NCBI RefSeq assembly: GCF_013433315.1
Contig: NZ_WXVV01000006.1
Location: 124,001 to 188,000 of the forward strand
Length of the DNA stretch: 64,000 nt
Origin: Pseudomonas crudilactis
GTDB lineage: Bacteria > Pseudomonadota > Gammaproteobacteria > Pseudomonadales > Pseudomonadaceae
Direction of reading: 5' to 3'
Position 1 is the stretch's first letter. Each line of letters starts with the position of its first letter. The position numbers and the translations under genes are program-made. Of the stretch, positions 8,931-18,772 are shown piece by piece. Below the pieces are notes generated by a model that was not told where the DNA came from, made no database searches, and worked only from the letters and a program-made list of their open reading frames with translations.

Positions 8931-9968
8931 ATGAAAAAGCGTGTCGCACTGGTGCTGGGCTCCGGTGGCGCCCGGGGTTATGCCCATATCGGAGTCATTG
9001 AAGAGATCGAACGACGCGGTTATGACATCGCCTGCATTGCCGGATGTTCGATGGGCGCGGTGGTTGGCGGGATCTATGCCGCCGGCAAACTCGACGTCTA
9101 CAAGAACTGGATCGAAAGTCTCGACTATCTGGATGTGCTGCGGCTGGTCGACGTGAGTTTCCGACTCGGCGCGATTCGCGGCGAAAAGGTCTTCGGGCAG
9201 ATCCGCAAGATCGTCGGCGAGATCAACATCGAAGACTTGCGCATCCCCTACACCGCCGTCGCCGCCGACCTTACCAACCAACAGGAAATCTGGTTCCAGG
9301 AAGGCTGCCTGCATCAGGCGATGCGCGCCTCGGCGGCGATTCCGAGTCTGTTCACGCCGGTGATGCAAGGCAATCGCATGCTGGTCGACGGCGGTATTCT
9401 CAACCCGCTGCCGATTGTGCCGGTGGTGTCGAGCCACTGTGATCTGATCATTGCGGTCAACCTCAACTCGACCAACCAGCGTCACTACAAATTGCCGGTG
9501 ATCCAGCGCCCGGCCGCGTTTCGTTCGCGCTTCGACAGCCTGATCAGTTCGCTGGGGTCGAAGATGCCGTTCCGCCGAACACAGGCCGAGCAACTGTTAC
9601 GGCTTGAGCAGGAAGCGCTGCGCGCCGAGGCGGCGGATATCAATCCATGGCTTGAAGGCGCCGAGCCGGAGAGCCAGCAACCCGCCGCCGCACCCGAACG
9701 TGAAGGCGCACCGAAATCGGCGACCGGTTCGTTCATCATCGATAACGTCGGGCCAGCCTCGCTGCTGGATTTGATCAACCAGAGTTTCGAGGTGATGCAG
9801 ACCTCGCTGGCGCAGTACAAGATTGCCGGGTATCCGCCGGATATTCTGATTAACGTGCCGAAGCGGGTGTGCCGGTTTTTCGAGTTTTACAAGGCGCCGG
9901 AGTTGATCGCATTGGGACGGGAGATTGCGCGGGATACGCTGGATCGGTATGACAGTGAGCAGGGATGA
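8931..9968 (+). CDS. Patatin-like phospholipase, RssA type
   Basis: The 345-residue protein shows the full patatin catalytic set: oxyanion-hole loop GSGGARGYAHIGV (residues 8-20), nucleophile serine in GCSMGAV (near residue 42), and catalytic Asp in VDGGILNPLP (near 155). It resembles the RssA/YjjU group of bacterial serine acyl hydrolases. A C-terminal tail of about 100 residues follows, including a proline- and alanine-rich stretch near 245-260. No signal peptide is present, so it should be cytoplasmic or membrane-associated. The ATG at 8931 follows GGGAGGAAG. Upstream bases 8718-8930 hold no convincing gene. Confidence 0.88.
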   Translation: MKKRVALVLGSGGARGYAHIGVIEEIERRGYDIACIAGCSMGAVVGGIYAAGKLDVYKNWIESLDYLDVLRLVDVSFRLGAIRGEKVFGQIRKIVGEINIEDLRIPYTAVAADLTNQQEIWFQEGCLHQAMRASAAIPSLFTPVMQGNRMLVDGGILNPLPIVPVVSSHCDLIIAVNLNSTNQRHYKLPVIQRPAAFRSRFDSLISSLGSKMPFRRTQAEQLLRLEQEALRAEAADINPWLEGAEPESQQPAAAPEREGAPKSATGSFIIDNVGPASLLDLINQSFEVMQTSLAQYKIAGYPPDILINVPKRVCRFFEFYKAPELIALGREIARDTLDRYDSEQG

Positions 9969-10002
9969 CTGGCTAAAATTCTTCATTGAATTTGAGGGCC
10001 TC

Positions 10003-10068
10003 TTCGCGAGCAAGCTCGCTCCCACAATTGGAATGCACTCCCCTGTGGGAGCGAGCTTGCTCGCGAAA
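10003..10068. repeat. REP inverted pair, GTGGGAGCGAGCTTGCTCGCGAA type
   Basis: Arms TTCGCGAGCAAGCTCGCTCC and its complement are separated by about 20 bases, between the convergent patatin and kdpE genes. Confidence 0.93.
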
Positions 10069-10091
10069 GCGCCAGATCGGCCAATACAAAA

Positions 10092-10790
10092 CTACAGGCC
10101 GTTCTCGCTCAACAGCCGATAGCCAACCCCCGCCTCAGTCACGATAAATCGCGGCCGCGTCGGATCATCCGCCAGTTTCTGCCGCAAATGCCCCACCACA
10201 ATCCGCAGATAATGGCTGTCTTCGGTATGGGTCGGCCCCCAGATATCCTTGAGCAATTGCTGTTGGGTGATCACTCGCCCCGGATGCCGCGCCAGTTGCG
10301 CCAGCACCGCGTATTCCTTGCGGGTCAGCGCCACTTCGATACCGTCGAGCAACACCCGCCGATAGGCCAGATCCACCGTTAGCGGACCGAAATTCAACGC
10401 GGCTTGCTGGGCCTCCCCCGCGGGGGCCTGACGCAACAAGGCGCGAACCCGAGCGAGGAACTCCTGAATGCCGAACGGCTTGGTCACGTAGTCATTGGCG
10501 CCGCCATCCAGCGCCTGGACTTTCTGCCCTTCGCTGGCGCGCACCGACAGCACCAGTACCGGCGCCGTGGCCCATTCGCGAAACTCGCGCAGCACTTGCT
10601 GGCCGTCCATGTCCGGCAAGCCGAGGTCGAGCACCAGCAAGTCCGGTTTGTTCAGCGCCGCCTGCGCCAACCCCTCGGCACCGGTGCCAGCCTCGAGCAC
10701 TTTGTAGCCTTGGGACGCGAGGCTGATGCGCAGGAATTTGCGGATCTGCGGTTCGTCGTCGATCACCAAAATGGTCGCGGTCTGGCTCAT
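10092..10790 (-). CDS. kdpE: KdpE response regulator
   Basis: A 232-residue OmpR-family regulator. The receiver domain (1-120) has the acidic pocket DDE near residue 12, phosphoacceptor Asp in LLVLDLGLPDMDG and switch residues LSVRAS and KPFG. The winged-helix domain (130-230) ends in GVGYRLLSE. Phosphorylated KdpE activates kdpFABC under potassium limitation. It is the last gene of the kdp cluster, 48 bases downstream of kdpD. Only a weak ribosome site precedes the ATG. Confidence 0.96.
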   Translation of the reverse strand: MSQTATILVIDDEPQIRKFLRISLASQGYKVLEAGTGAEGLAQAALNKPDLLVLDLGLPDMDGQQVLREFREWATAPVLVLSVRASEGQKVQALDGGANDYVTKPFGIQEFLARVRALLRQAPAGEAQQAALNFGPLTVDLAYRRVLLDGIEVALTRKEYAVLAQLARHPGRVITQQQLLKDIWGPTHTEDSHYLRIVVGHLRQKLADDPTRPRFIVTEAGVGYRLLSENGL

Positions 10791-10838
10791 GAATTCACAT
10801 CAACATAAAAGAGTGGCAAGAGAGTAGCGCAGTCGCCA

Positions 10839-13490
10839 TCAGGCTTCATCGTCCATCCCCGGTTGCGTCTGCAAGGGCAAATGCAGGGTGATGCAAGTGC
10901 CGCGTCCGTCGATGCCGTCGGCGACGCTGATGCGCCCGCCGTGCGCGCCGACCATGCCCTGACAGATTGCCAGCCCGAGGCCGGTGCCCTGACCGCCGCG
11001 ATCACCCCGGGCAGCGGTGTAGAACATGTCGAAAATCTTCGCCCGCTCGTCCTCGGGAATCCCCGGCCCTTCATCGCTGGCCGAGAAGAAAATCTCTTGG
11101 TCACTCGCGCCTGCGTTCAGTTGCAAGCGACCGTGAGCGGGTGAGAAACGTGCGGCGTTTTCCAATACATTGACCAGTGCCTGTTCGATCAGCGCCGCAT
11201 GCACGAACAACAGCGGTAACTCGGCCGGCACATCAGTGCTGACCTGCAACGGCGCGAGCACCGCGCGCAGGCGATTGAGCGAACTGCCGACGATGTCGGC
11301 GGGCGACACCCAGTCCCGCGCGAGCTTCAGCGCACCGTGGCCAAGGCGCGTCATGTCGAGCAGATTCTGGATGTAGCGGTCGAGGCGCTCGGCTTCATCG
11401 CGAGTGCCTTCGAGCAGTTCACGCCGATCTTCCAGCGGGATTGCTTCGCCGAGGGCCAACAGGCTGTCGATACTGCCGCGCATGGCGGTCAGCGGCGTGC
11501 GCAAGTCGTGGGATACCGACGCCAGCAACGCACTGCGCAGTTGTTCGGTTTCACCGTGCAGGCGCGCGGCTTCCAGATCATCGGCCAACTGCGCGCGCGC
11601 CAGCGCCTGGGCGAGCGGCTGACTCAACGCGGTGAGCAAACGCCGACGCTGGCCACTCAAAGTCTGGCCTTCTTTGGCGCAGACACCGAGCAGCGCCAGC
11701 GGCCCGTCCTCAACCGATAACGGCCACCACCACCAGCGCCCGAACGGCAGCGTGCCGGTGCCCATGCCCGCCGGTTGATCGTGTTGCCAGGCCCAATCGG
11801 CGGCGGCACGCTCGGCCTCGGTAAACTGCAGCGGCCCGCCGGTCTCGACCTTCCAGCCGCCCTGCCCGTCACGATTGAGCAGACACAATTGCAGATCGCT
11901 CCAGCCGTTGAGGTGTTGCGCGGCGGCGCTGACCACGGCTTGGCGATCGGTAGCGGCAGTGAGTTTGCGCGACAGGTCGAGCAGCTCGGTGGTTTCTTCC
12001 TGGGTATCGCGCAAGGCCTGCAATTGCCGACGCTGACGCGCCGCGAGGTTACCGGTGAGCGCCGCCATCAGCAGGAAAAACAGCAAGGTCAGCACGTCTT
12101 CTTCGCGCTGGATGCTGAAGGAAAAATTCGGTGGAATGAACAGAAAATCGTAGGTCAGAAACGACAACGCCGCACAGGCCAGCGCCGGGCCGAGACTGCT
12201 GCGCACCGCCACCAGCAACACCGCCGCGAGGAACACCAGCGAGATGTTCGGCAGCGGCAGCACACTGGACACCGCCCACGCCAGAGCACTGGCCAACACT
12301 GTGGCAACCAGCGCCAGCGCATAGTCGAACCACACCAGTGTCAGCGGGTTTCGCGGCCGCGATTGCGGGCGTTCATGATCATTGTCGAGGACATTGATTT
12401 CCAGACCATGTGCCTGACGCAACAGACGCGCGGCCAAGCCACCACCGAACAGTCGACGCCGCCAACTCGGCCGGGACTGGCCGACCAGCACCAGACTGGC
12501 ACGGCGCTCGGCGGCGTGCTGGACCAAGGTTTTCGCGACTTCACCGGCGCGTAGTAAAACCACTTCCCCCCCGAGGCGCTCAGCCAGTTGCTGAGCACTT
12601 TGCAGACGCAGACGTGATTGCTCGTCGCGCACCGCGCCGTTATCGACGTGCACCAGACTCCACGGCAGATGCCGGCGCTGAGCAACTCGACAGGCATGCC
12701 GAACCAGGCGTTCGGCCTGTGCATCGCCATCGACGCCAACCAGCAATCGGCCACGCACCGCCGGGGCAGCCTGACCGAGCTGGCGATAGCCTTGGGCGAG
12801 ATCGTTATCGACCTGCGCGGCGGCGGTTTGCATCGCCAGTTCGCGCAATGCGGTGAGGTTGGTCTGGGTAAAAAATGCATCGATCGCTGCACGCGCCTGC
12901 TCCGGCACGTAAACCTTGCCTTCGCGCAGACGCTCGAGCAATTCGCGTGGCGGCAGGTCGATCAGCAGCAGCTCGTAGGCTTCTTGCAGGACCCAATCCG
13001 GCAGGGTTTCGCGCACTTGCACACCGGTGATGCCGCGCACCTGATCGTTGAGACTTTCCAGGTGCTGGACGTTGACCGTGGTGAACACGTCGATGCCGGC
13101 GGCGAGCAATTCCTGAATGTCTTGCCAACGTTTCGTGTGACGACTGCCGGGGGCGTTGCTGTGGGCCAGTTCATCCACAAGCACAAGCTTCGGCCTGGCC
13201 GCGAGAATGCCGTCGAGGTCCATTTCTTCGAGCATCACGCCACGGTATTCGGAGCGCACCAGCGGCTGCTGCGGCAAGCCACCGAGCAACGCTTCGGTTT
13301 CGGCGCGGCCGTGGGTTTCGACCACGCCGGCGAGGACTTTCACGCCTTGGCGAAGCTGCGTGTGGGCGGCTTGAAGCATGGCGTAGGTTTTGCCGACACC
13401 GGGGGCGGCGCCGAGGAAAACCTTCAGGCGGCCACGGCCGTCACGGGGCAGGTCTGCTAACAGTGCGTCGGCGCGGCCGGAGTCGCTCAT
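10839..13490 (-). CDS. kdpD: KdpD potassium/turgor sensor kinase
   Basis: The 883-residue kinase has the usual KdpD order: an N-terminal KdpD domain with Walker A GAAPGVGKT (near 27) and DELAHSNAPGSRHTKRWQD, a USP-like domain (about 250-370), four membrane helices (about 395-485), a GAF-like region and a C-terminal kinase. The phosphoacceptor His is in SVSHDLRTPLT, and the ATPase has N and G boxes (LVNVLENAARFSP, DEGPGIPEDE, GTGLGLAIC). The ATG at 13490 follows AGAGAG. A longer frame begins MGTSLLANRAERT, which is translated REP sequence and not real protein. Confidence 0.96.
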   Translation of the reverse strand: MSDSGRADALLADLPRDGRGRLKVFLGAAPGVGKTYAMLQAAHTQLRQGVKVLAGVVETHGRAETEALLGGLPQQPLVRSEYRGVMLEEMDLDGILAARPKLVLVDELAHSNAPGSRHTKRWQDIQELLAAGIDVFTTVNVQHLESLNDQVRGITGVQVRETLPDWVLQEAYELLLIDLPPRELLERLREGKVYVPEQARAAIDAFFTQTNLTALRELAMQTAAAQVDNDLAQGYRQLGQAAPAVRGRLLVGVDGDAQAERLVRHACRVAQRRHLPWSLVHVDNGAVRDEQSRLRLQSAQQLAERLGGEVVLLRAGEVAKTLVQHAAERRASLVLVGQSRPSWRRRLFGGGLAARLLRQAHGLEINVLDNDHERPQSRPRNPLTLVWFDYALALVATVLASALAWAVSSVLPLPNISLVFLAAVLLVAVRSSLGPALACAALSFLTYDFLFIPPNFSFSIQREEDVLTLLFFLLMAALTGNLAARQRRQLQALRDTQEETTELLDLSRKLTAATDRQAVVSAAAQHLNGWSDLQLCLLNRDGQGGWKVETGGPLQFTEAERAAADWAWQHDQPAGMGTGTLPFGRWWWWPLSVEDGPLALLGVCAKEGQTLSGQRRRLLTALSQPLAQALARAQLADDLEAARLHGETEQLRSALLASVSHDLRTPLTAMRGSIDSLLALGEAIPLEDRRELLEGTRDEAERLDRYIQNLLDMTRLGHGALKLARDWVSPADIVGSSLNRLRAVLAPLQVSTDVPAELPLLFVHAALIEQALVNVLENAARFSPAHGRLQLNAGASDQEIFFSASDEGPGIPEDERAKIFDMFYTAARGDRGGQGTGLGLAICQGMVGAHGGRISVADGIDGRGTCITLHLPLQTQPGMDDEA

Positions 13491-13532
13491 GCTTGATGTT
13501 CTCTCTTGCTGATAGTTATGCGGTGTTCTTTC

Positions 13533-13610
13533 GGCCCTATTCGCGAGCAGGCTCGTTCCCACATTTGGAACGCATATCCCTGTGGGAGCGAGCCTGCTCG
13601 CGAATGGCCG
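13533..13610. repeat. REP inverted pair inside the kdp cluster
   Basis: Arms TTCGCGAGCAGGCTCGTTCCCAC and GTGGGAGCGAGCCTGCTCGCGAA lie between kdpC and kdpD, ending 11 bases past the kdpC stop. The left arm has one change (CGTTCC for CGCTCC). Confidence 0.92.
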
Positions 13611-13620
13611 CGCCGCCGAT

Positions 13621-14166
13621 CTACAATTTTTCCAATGCCATGTTCAGCGCCAGCACATTCACCACCGGCGGCCCTACCAGCGGCTGTTCGATATGCGCAT
13701 CGAGCAGTTGCTGCAAGGTCGACACTGGCAGGTTTCGCGCCTGCGCGACACGCGCCAGTTGATAGGCAATTGCTGCCGGTGGCAAGTGTGGATCAAGGCC
13801 ACTGCCGGAGGTGGTCAACAGGGCCAATGGCACCGGACCTTGCCCCGGAACCTGCAACTTGTTGGCGTCATCGATCACCCGCGTGGCGAGTGCCGGATTG
13901 CTCGGCGCGAGGTTGCTGGCGCTGCTGGAAACGGTAGCAAACGCACCGGCGGAAGGACGTGGGTGGAACCATGCATCGCCGACGAAATCCTGGGCGATCA
14001 GGGAGGAACCACGGACTTTGCCATCGGCGTCGTGCACCAGGCTGCCGTTGGCTTGTTCGGGAAAGGCGACTTGTGCGACACCGGTTACCACCAGTGGATA
14101 GGCGACGCCGGTGACCAGGGTCATCAGCACCAGCAGGCTCAGGGCCGGACGTATCATTGTGGACAT
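13621..14166 (-). CDS. kdpC: KdpC subunit of the K+-transporting ATPase
   Basis: A 181-residue protein with one N-terminal membrane helix ([22 protein letters not shown]) and a periplasmic domain. The family motifs [24 protein letters not shown] and [11 protein letters not shown] are present. KdpC stabilises the KdpAB complex. The ATG at 14166 follows GAGGATC; an in-frame TTG further upstream has no support. It is separated from kdpB by 346 bases of repeat sequence. Confidence 0.95.
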   Translation of the reverse strand: MSTMIRPALSLLVLMTLVTGVAYPLVVTGVAQVAFPEQANGSLVHDADGKVRGSSLIAQDFVGDAWFHPRPSAGAFATVSSSASNLAPSNPALATRVIDDANKLQVPGQGPVPLALLTTSGSGLDPHLPPAAIAYQLARVAQARNLPVSTLQQLLDAHIEQPLVGPPVVNVLALNMALEKL

Positions 14167-14224
14167 TTCAGGATCCTCGAATTCGTTGGGCAAACTTTTG
14201 CGGGGTGTCAGGAAGATCTTTTCC

Positions 14225-14498
14225 CCCTCACCCCAGCCCTCTCCCCCGAGGGGGCGAGGGGGAAAGGGAGCCGATCTTTGTGCAGTTCAAACCTGAGTTC
14301 GACTCGGGATTTCAGGTCGGTACAGCTTCCGTAAACACCTAGGTCAGTTCCCTCTCCTCCAAAAGTCGCCAAGGGGATAGGGAGCCGATTTCTGTGCTTT
14401 TCAAAACCTGAGTTCGGCTCGATATTTCAGGTCGGTGTAGCTCTCGTAAACACCTCGGTCAGTCCCCTCTCCCCCCGGGAGAGGGTTAGGGTGAGGGG
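14225..14498. repeat. Composite repeat between kdpB and kdpC
   Basis: The outer ends are inverted: CCCCCTCACCCCAGCCCTCTCCC at the left and GGGAGAGGGTTAGGGTGAGGG at the right. Between them a unit of about 112 bases occurs twice in tandem, starting near 14271 and 14383. Both copies contain AGCCGAT...CAAA(A)CCTGAGTTCG...TTTCAGGTCGGT...GTAAACACCT. A further GC-rich hairpin (CCCCCGAGGGGG) lies near 14246-14257. Sequence and layout differ from the REP pairs elsewhere in the window. No coding frame is supported in 14167-14512. Confidence 0.85.
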
Positions 14499-14512
14499 CT
14501 GCGATATCAGCC

Positions 14513-16573
14513 TCACACCAGATGCAGCGCCGTGAGCAGCATGTCGATCGCCTTGATCCCCACGAACGGCACCAGAATCCCGCCCAACCCGTAAATCAAC
14601 AGATTGCGTCGCAGCAACGCCGCCGCACTCGCCGCCTGCACGCGAACCCCGCGCAGCGCCAGCGGAATCAACACGACGATGATCAAGGCGTTGAAGACGA
14701 TGGCCGAGAGAATCGCGCTCTGCGGACTGGTCAGCTGCATGATGTTCAGTACGCCCAGTTGCGGATAAATCGAGGCGAACAATGCCGGCAGAATCGCGAA
14801 GTATTTGGCCACGTCGTTGGCAATGGAAAAGGTCGTCAGCGCACCACGGGTCACCAACAGTTCCTTGCCGATCTGCACCACGTCGAGCAGCTTGGTCGGG
14901 TCGCTGTCGAGGTCGACCATGTTCGCCGCTTCGCGTGCTGCTTGCGTGCCGTCATTCATCGCCATGCCAACGTCAGCCTGAGCCAGCGCTGGCGCGTCGT
15001 TGGCGCCGTCGCCGCACATCGCAACCAGACGACCATCGTTCTGCTCGTGACGAATGCGCGCGAGTTTCTTCTCCGGCGTGGCTTCGGCGAGAACGTCATC
15101 GACGCCCGCTTCTGCAGCGATGGCAGCCGCAGTCAGCGGGTTGTCGCCGGTGACCATCACGGTGCGAATCCCCAGCTTGCGCAGCTCGGCAAAGCGCTCG
15201 CGAATACCCGGTTTGACCACGTCCTTGAGGTGGATCGCGCCAAGCAGTTTGCCGTCGGCACAGACCAGCAACGGCGTGCCGCCGCTCTGGGCGATCTTGT
15301 CGATTTCCCGCGACAGGGCCGGGGCCAGATCCGAACGTTTCTGGCCGAGGAAACTCAACAGCGAATCCACCGCACCTTTGCGATAGACACGACCTTGATA
15401 GTCGACGCCGGACAACCGCGTTTCAGCGCTGAACGGCACCGCGGTCAGGGTTTCCAGCGCCGGCTCAGGCTGCGGGTGCAGACCGCGCAGGTATTCAACG
15501 ATGGATTTACCCTCAGCGGTTTCGTCGGCCAGCGAGGCAAACAACGCACCTTCAGCCAGATCACGACCATTCACACCCGGCGCGGCATACACCGCGCTGC
15601 AACGACGATTACCGAAGGTGATGGTGCCGGTCTTGTCCAGCAACAACACATGCACGTCACCCGCCGCTTCCACTGCGCGACCCGACTTGGCGATCACGTT
15701 AAGGCGCACCAGACGATCCATCCCGGCAATACCGATCGCCGACAGCAGACCGCCGATGGTGGTCGGAATCAGCGTAACCAACAGCGCCACGAGGAACACC
15801 AGCGGCAGGCTGCCGTTGGCGAAATGGGCGAATGGTTGCAGGGTCACGACCACCAGCAGAAAGATCAGGGTCAGACCGATCAGCAGGATATCCAGCGCCA
15901 CTTCGTTCGGGGTCTTCTGGCGTTTGGCGCCTTCGACCAGTGCGATCATGCGGTCGAGGGTCGACTCACCGGGATTGGCGGTGATCTGCACCAGCAGCCA
16001 GTCGGACACCAGTCGTGTGTTGCCGGTGACGGCCGATCGGTCGCCGCCGGACTCACGAATCACCGGCGCCGATTCACCGGTGATCGCCGCTTCGTTGACC
16101 GCCGCGATGCCTTCAATGACTTCGCCGTCACCGGGGATCATCTCCCCCGCTTCGACACGCACCACATCACCTTTGCGCAGACTCGCGGCTGGCACCACTT
16201 GAAAGCTGCCATTGGCCAGTTTGCGGCGGGCGCTGAGGCCTTCACTACCCGCCTTGAGGCTGTCGGCGCGGGCCTTGCCACGACCTTCGGCCAAGGCTTC
16301 GGCGAAGTTGGCGAACAGCACGGTGAACCACAGCCACAAGGCGATTTGCGCAGCGACGAAGGTCGGCACGTCGGCATCGGGAATGAAGCACAGCACGGTG
16401 GTGAAAATCGCCGTCAGCTCAACCACCAGCATCACCGGCGAGCGCTTCAGTTGCCGAGGGTCGAGCTTGACGAAGGCTTGCACCAGCGCCGGCCGCCACA
16501 GGGCCGAGATCGCGGTTTTCGCTTGTTCCGGCGCCTTGACGGCGGCGGGTTTGATTGCGGGCATATTCATCAT
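14513..16573 (-). CDS. kdpB: KdpB catalytic ATPase subunit
   Basis: The 686-residue P-type ATPase has the phosphorylation motif DKTGTIT (near 310), the actuator-domain TGES (in [15 protein letters not shown]), nucleotide-binding KGAVDS, and hinge [13 protein letters not shown] followed by [16 protein letters not shown]. Seven or so membrane helices are visible. KdpB hydrolyses ATP to drive K+ uptake through KdpA. The double ATG at 16573 follows GAGGA located in the kdpA 3' end; the two genes are 7 bases apart. Confidence 0.97.
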   Translation of the reverse strand: MMNMPAIKPAAVKAPEQAKTAISALWRPALVQAFVKLDPRQLKRSPVMLVVELTAIFTTVLCFIPDADVPTFVAAQIALWLWFTVLFANFAEALAEGRGKARADSLKAGSEGLSARRKLANGSFQVVPAASLRKGDVVRVEAGEMIPGDGEVIEGIAAVNEAAITGESAPVIRESGGDRSAVTGNTRLVSDWLLVQITANPGESTLDRMIALVEGAKRQKTPNEVALDILLIGLTLIFLLVVVTLQPFAHFANGSLPLVFLVALLVTLIPTTIGGLLSAIGIAGMDRLVRLNVIAKSGRAVEAAGDVHVLLLDKTGTITFGNRRCSAVYAAPGVNGRDLAEGALFASLADETAEGKSIVEYLRGLHPQPEPALETLTAVPFSAETRLSGVDYQGRVYRKGAVDSLLSFLGQKRSDLAPALSREIDKIAQSGGTPLLVCADGKLLGAIHLKDVVKPGIRERFAELRKLGIRTVMVTGDNPLTAAAIAAEAGVDDVLAEATPEKKLARIRHEQNDGRLVAMCGDGANDAPALAQADVGMAMNDGTQAAREAANMVDLDSDPTKLLDVVQIGKELLVTRGALTTFSIANDVAKYFAILPALFASIYPQLGVLNIMQLTSPQSAILSAIVFNALIIVVLIPLALRGVRVQAASAAALLRRNLLIYGLGGILVPFVGIKAIDMLLTALHLV

Positions 16574-16580
16574 TCAGTCC

Positions 16581-18275
16581 TCAGAAGCCCATGCTCAGGT
16601 GTTCGGCAATCGGGCCGAGCGCCAGGGTTGGCAGGAAGGTCAGGCCGCCCACCAGCAAAATGGTCACGGTCAACAGGGTCACGAACAGCGGGCCATGAGT
16701 CGGGAAACTGTTCTGCCCGATCGGCGCGGTTTTCTTCATCGCCAGGCTGCCGGCCAAGGCCAGAACCGGAAGGATGTAACCGAAGCGACCGATCAACATG
16801 CCCAGGCCCAGCATCAGATTGTGGAACGGGGTGTTGGCGCTCAGACCACCGAATGCCGAGCCGTTGTTGGCGCTGGCCGAGGTGTAGGCGTAGAGCAATT
16901 GACTGAAACCGTGTGGACCAGGGTTGCTGATGGTCGCCGCAGCACTGGGAACCGCTGCAGCAATCGCACCAAGCACCAGCACGCCGACCGGCATGACCAG
17001 CAGGGTCACCACCAGCAATTGCACTTCCCGCGCCTGGAGTTTCTTGCCGAGATATTCCGGCGTACGGCCGATCATCAGACCGGCGAGGAACACCGCGATC
17101 AGCACGTTGAGCAACATGCCGTAGAGCCCGGCACCAACGCCGCCGAAGATCACTTCGCCGACCATCATGTTGACCAGCGCGACCATACCGCTGAGCGGGT
17201 TGAGGCTATCGTGCATGCCGTTGACCGAGCCGTTCGAAGCCGCCGTCGTCGTCACCGACCACAGCACGGTGGCGGTGGTGCCGAAGCGCGCTTCCTTACC
17301 TTCCAGCGGTGCCGTCTGTTCAACGGCAGCGTTGTTCAGGGTCGGATTCGGCTGATACTCGGCCCACAGCGAGGTCGCGCCGCCGATCAGGAACAGCGCC
17401 AGCATGCAGGCGATGATCGCGCGGCTCTGACGCAGGTCCTTGACGTAGTGGCCGAAGGTGAACACCAGCGCCACCGGAATCAGAATGATCGAAGCGACTT
17501 CGAACAAGTTGCTCCACGCGGTCGGGTTCTCGAACGGATGCGCCGAGTTGACGCCGAAGAAACCGCCACCGTTGGTGCCCAGTTGCTTGATCGCAATCTG
17601 ACTGGCCGCCGGGCCGAGCGGGATCACTTGATCGACACCCTGCATCGTCACGGCATTCACATACTGTGCGAAGGTCTGTGGCACGCCCTGCCAGACCAGA
17701 TACAGCGCCAGCAACAGGCACAGCGGCAACAAGCCATAGAGGGTGGCGCGGGTCATGTCGACCCAGAAGTTGCCGAGGGTTTTCGTCGACTTGCGGCCGA
17801 TGCCACGGCACAGCGCAACCAGCACGGCGAGGCCGGTAGCGGCGCTGACGAAGTTCTGCACGGTGAGGCCGACCATCTGGCTCAGGTAGCTGAGGGTCGC
17901 TTCACCGCTGTAGGACTGCCAGTTGGTATTGGTCATGAAACTGACCGCCGTGTTGAACGCCTGCGTCCATTCCTGGCCCGGCAGATTTTGCGGGTTCAGC
18001 GGCAAGTGATCCTGAAACAACAGGATCGCGAACAGCAGCAGGAAACCGGCGAGGTTGAACGCCAGCAGTGCCAGCGTGTACTTCTGCCAGCTCTGTTCAG
18101 TCTGCGGATCGACTCCGGCGATACGGTAGCAACCGCGCTCGACCGGGCCGAGAATCGGGGTCAGCCAGGTGCGCTGGCCTTCCATCACTTTGTAGTAGAA
18201 GCGCCCGAGGAACGGCGCCGGCAGCAAGACCAGCGCGAAAAACGCGAGGATCAGCCAATAGTCATAACTGTGCAT
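16581..18275 (-). CDS. kdpA: KdpA potassium-translocating subunit
   Basis: A 564-residue, ten-helix membrane protein of the usual KdpA length. Selectivity-filter loops of the SKT superfamily are visible (TNTNWQSYSGEATLS, GTNGGGFFGVNSAHPFENPT, ASANNGSAFGGLSANTP). KdpA binds K+ from the periplasmic side. The ATG at 18275 starts MHSYDYWLILAFF and follows AGGAG, which overlaps the kdpF stop. A longer in-frame extension to 18467 would cover kdpF and is rejected. Confidence 0.97.
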   Translation of the reverse strand: MHSYDYWLILAFFALVLLPAPFLGRFYYKVMEGQRTWLTPILGPVERGCYRIAGVDPQTEQSWQKYTLALLAFNLAGFLLLFAILLFQDHLPLNPQNLPGQEWTQAFNTAVSFMTNTNWQSYSGEATLSYLSQMVGLTVQNFVSAATGLAVLVALCRGIGRKSTKTLGNFWVDMTRATLYGLLPLCLLLALYLVWQGVPQTFAQYVNAVTMQGVDQVIPLGPAASQIAIKQLGTNGGGFFGVNSAHPFENPTAWSNLFEVASIILIPVALVFTFGHYVKDLRQSRAIIACMLALFLIGGATSLWAEYQPNPTLNNAAVEQTAPLEGKEARFGTTATVLWSVTTTAASNGSVNGMHDSLNPLSGMVALVNMMVGEVIFGGVGAGLYGMLLNVLIAVFLAGLMIGRTPEYLGKKLQAREVQLLVVTLLVMPVGVLVLGAIAAAVPSAAATISNPGPHGFSQLLYAYTSASANNGSAFGGLSANTPFHNLMLGLGMLIGRFGYILPVLALAGSLAMKKTAPIGQNSFPTHGPLFVTLLTVTILLVGGLTFLPTLALGPIAEHLSMGF

Positions 18276-18283
18276 AGCCGCTC

Positions 18284-18373
18284 CTAGTTCCGATCCGCGC
18301 GCAACAGCGCAACCAACAGATAAATGAACAGCCCCACTGCCAATAGCAGTGACACCCCGTCCAGAACGCTCAT
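18284..18373 (-). CDS. kdpF: KdpF small membrane subunit
   Basis: A 29-residue single-helix peptide, MSVLDGVSLLLAVGLFIYLL followed by VALLRADRN, which is the classical KdpF form. It lies immediately upstream of kdpA: its TAG stop is part of the kdpA ribosome site. Its own ATG follows GGAGATC. KdpF helps stabilise the Kdp complex in vitro. Confidence 0.92.
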   Translation of the reverse strand: MSVLDGVSLLLAVGLFIYLLVALLRADRN

Positions 18374-18529
18374 GGAAGATCTCCGTGTTACGGCGTATTG
18401 CCGCGTGTGGAGGCATTGTCGGAAAGGAGGCTGTAAAGGAACGAGAGCGAGGGTGTTGGCTGGGCATAAAGAAAGCGTAAAGAGTGAGTTTATGCGGGCG
18501 TTACAGCAGGTTTTTGCGCCGTCAGGCCG

Positions 18530-18608
18530 GGCCTCTTCGCGAGCAGGCTCGCTCCCACAATTTGAAATGCATTCCCCTGTGGGAGCGAGCCTGCTCGCGA
18601 AGACGGCA
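18530..18608. repeat. REP inverted pair upstream of kdpF
   Basis: Arms CTTCGCGAGCAGGCTCGCTCCCAC and its complement with about 25 bases between them. The pair lies in the 399-base gap between kdpF and the permease gene. The rest of the gap holds the kdp promoter region (18374-18529, no clear element seen) and the sigma-54 site at 18713. This is the last REP pair before 63239. Confidence 0.93.
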
Positions 18609-18712
18609 TAACGAGCAACATCGCACTCAACTGGCGCACAAAAAGCAGCGATTCCCCCGCGAACATCCCCGATACGACAGCTTTCAACTCATTACGACTT
18701 GTTTCACCGCAA

Positions 18713-18728
18713 TGGCACGCCCGCTGCA
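18713..18728 (+). promoter_or_regulatory. Sigma-54 promoter of the ethanolamine permease gene
   Basis: TGGCAC-N5-CTGCA has GG and GC separated by 10 bases, a close match to TGGCAC-N5-TTGCA. It would start transcription near 18740, 33 bases ahead of the ATG. Ethanolamine uptake and catabolism in Pseudomonas is known to be RpoN-dependent through EatR, which supports the call. Confidence 0.7.
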
Positions 18729-18772
18729 AACGCCCTCCCCTGAGCTTTCCAAACCGTTCAGGGAGCAAACGC

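Noticed and set aside
9969..10122. Frames containing VGASLLAK or MGASLLAK near several loci
   Set aside because: All fall on REP arms (GTGGGAGCGAGCTTGCTCGCG) read in one frame; they are not proteins.
13491..13562. Longer KdpD N terminus beginning MGTSLLANRAERT
   Set aside because: The residues are translated REP arm. The real KdpD start (MSDSGRADALL) has a ribosome site and the conserved domain starts just after it.
14522..18287. Very long open frames on the plus strand opposite kdpB and kdpA
   Set aside because: They are antisense to well-supported genes, have low-complexity His/Gln/Arg-rich translations, no ribosome site and no domain. They arise from high third-position GC.
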